Assembly (NCBI GenBank): GCA_030592145.1
Contig: JAUVKJ010000095.1
Coordinates: forward strand, 1 to 6,781
Reading direction: 5' to 3'
DNA length: 6,781 nucleotides
From: Bacteroides sp.
GTDB taxonomy: Bacteria > Bacteroidota > Bacteroidia > Bacteroidales > SM23-62
Below are positions 6,627 through 6,781 of the stretch, piece after piece. The number at the start of each line of letters is the position of its first letter. The first letter of the stretch is position 1. The notes under the pieces were generated by a model. That model was not told where the DNA came from, ran no database searches, and saw nothing but the letters and a program-made list of their open reading frames with translations. The position numbers were made by a program, and so were the translations under genes.

Positions 6627-6781
6627 TATCATGTTGCAGTGACCCTCTGAAAAAAAATGAATACTCCCGGTATTGCTAAAACGTCGCTGCAAAATATTCA
6701 AGCTTCCGGTATTAAACCGTCACTGTATTTTGTACCTAAAGCCTAAGTACATGACAAAAATTTACAACATTTAATAAACTC
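6627..6781. other. Intergenic tail without a recognised gene
   Basis: AT-rich stretch after the heptosyltransferase. I find no convincing hairpin-plus-U terminator. It contains two similar segments (6667-6690 and 6706-6726, both starting CCGGTATT) and a 5-bp inverted repeat TGTAC/GTACA (6731-6735 and 6747-6751). TATTTTG at 6726-6732 is one base short of a -7 element. It may be the upstream region of a gene beyond the window. Confidence 0.5.
6667..6726. repeat. Imperfect direct repeat, two copies of about 22 bases
   Basis: Copy 1 (6667-6690) and copy 2 (6706-6726) share CCGGTATT, then AAA, CGTC and CTG blocks; copy 1 has three extra bases after the first block. The copies start 39 bases apart. 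No coding or RNA function is evident. Confidence 0.35.

Noticed and set aside
6627..6660. Possible terminator for the plus-strand genes (GCAGTGACCCTCTG followed by an A-run)
   Set aside because: Only a 3-bp stem forms and the following run is A, not T, on the coding strand.

Overview
The window looks like chromosomal DNA from a Bacteroidota (Bacteroidetes) bacterium. Four things point there: an ATP synthase beta subunit with an extra acidic/aromatic stretch after the GERTREGND motif, as Bacteroidota enzymes carry; an epsilon subunit reduced to its beta-sandwich domain; promoter-like sites matching the Bacteroidota TAnnTTTG -7 element; and small signal-peptide-bearing outer-membrane beta-barrel proteins. 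I cannot name the genus.

Layout. Bases 1-263 are the 3' end of a plus-strand ABC-transporter permease (MacB/FtsX type). It converges on a minus-strand group spanning 2992 down to 324. That group reads, in transcription order, two tandem paralogous beta-barrel proteins and then a 477-residue protein with a lysine/glutamate-rich repeat region fused to a GH16-like lectin/glucanase fold. A strong intrinsic terminator at 262-286 closes the group. A short divergent promoter region (2993-3133) separates it from a plus-strand group: atpD, atpC, a secreted alpha/beta hydrolase and an LPS-type heptosyltransferase (GT9), ending at 6626. The first three plus-strand genes are separated by 3 bp or overlap by 1 bp. 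The last 155 bases hold no gene that I can see.

How the genes fit together. atpD and atpC encode the catalytic and epsilon subunits of F1-ATPase; the other ATP synthase genes are not in the window. The hydrolase and the heptosyltransferase look like envelope or housekeeping genes read from the same transcript, with no evident functional tie to F1. The two barrel proteins share an architecture and probably arose by duplication.

Most interesting points. (1) The GH16-like protein lacks both catalytic glutamates (H369 and K374 at the expected sites), has no export signal, and carries about three copies of a 71-75-residue repeat built from 12-15-residue units. It may be a non-catalytic, intracellular GH16-fold protein of undescribed role. 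(2) The heptosyltransferase has no ATG, GTG or TTG start that would include its conserved N-terminal nucleotide-fold strand and catalytic aspartate. This implies a CTG start, a start-codon mutation or a sequence error. (3) Both divergent promoters have a perfect palindrome directly downstream of the -7 element.
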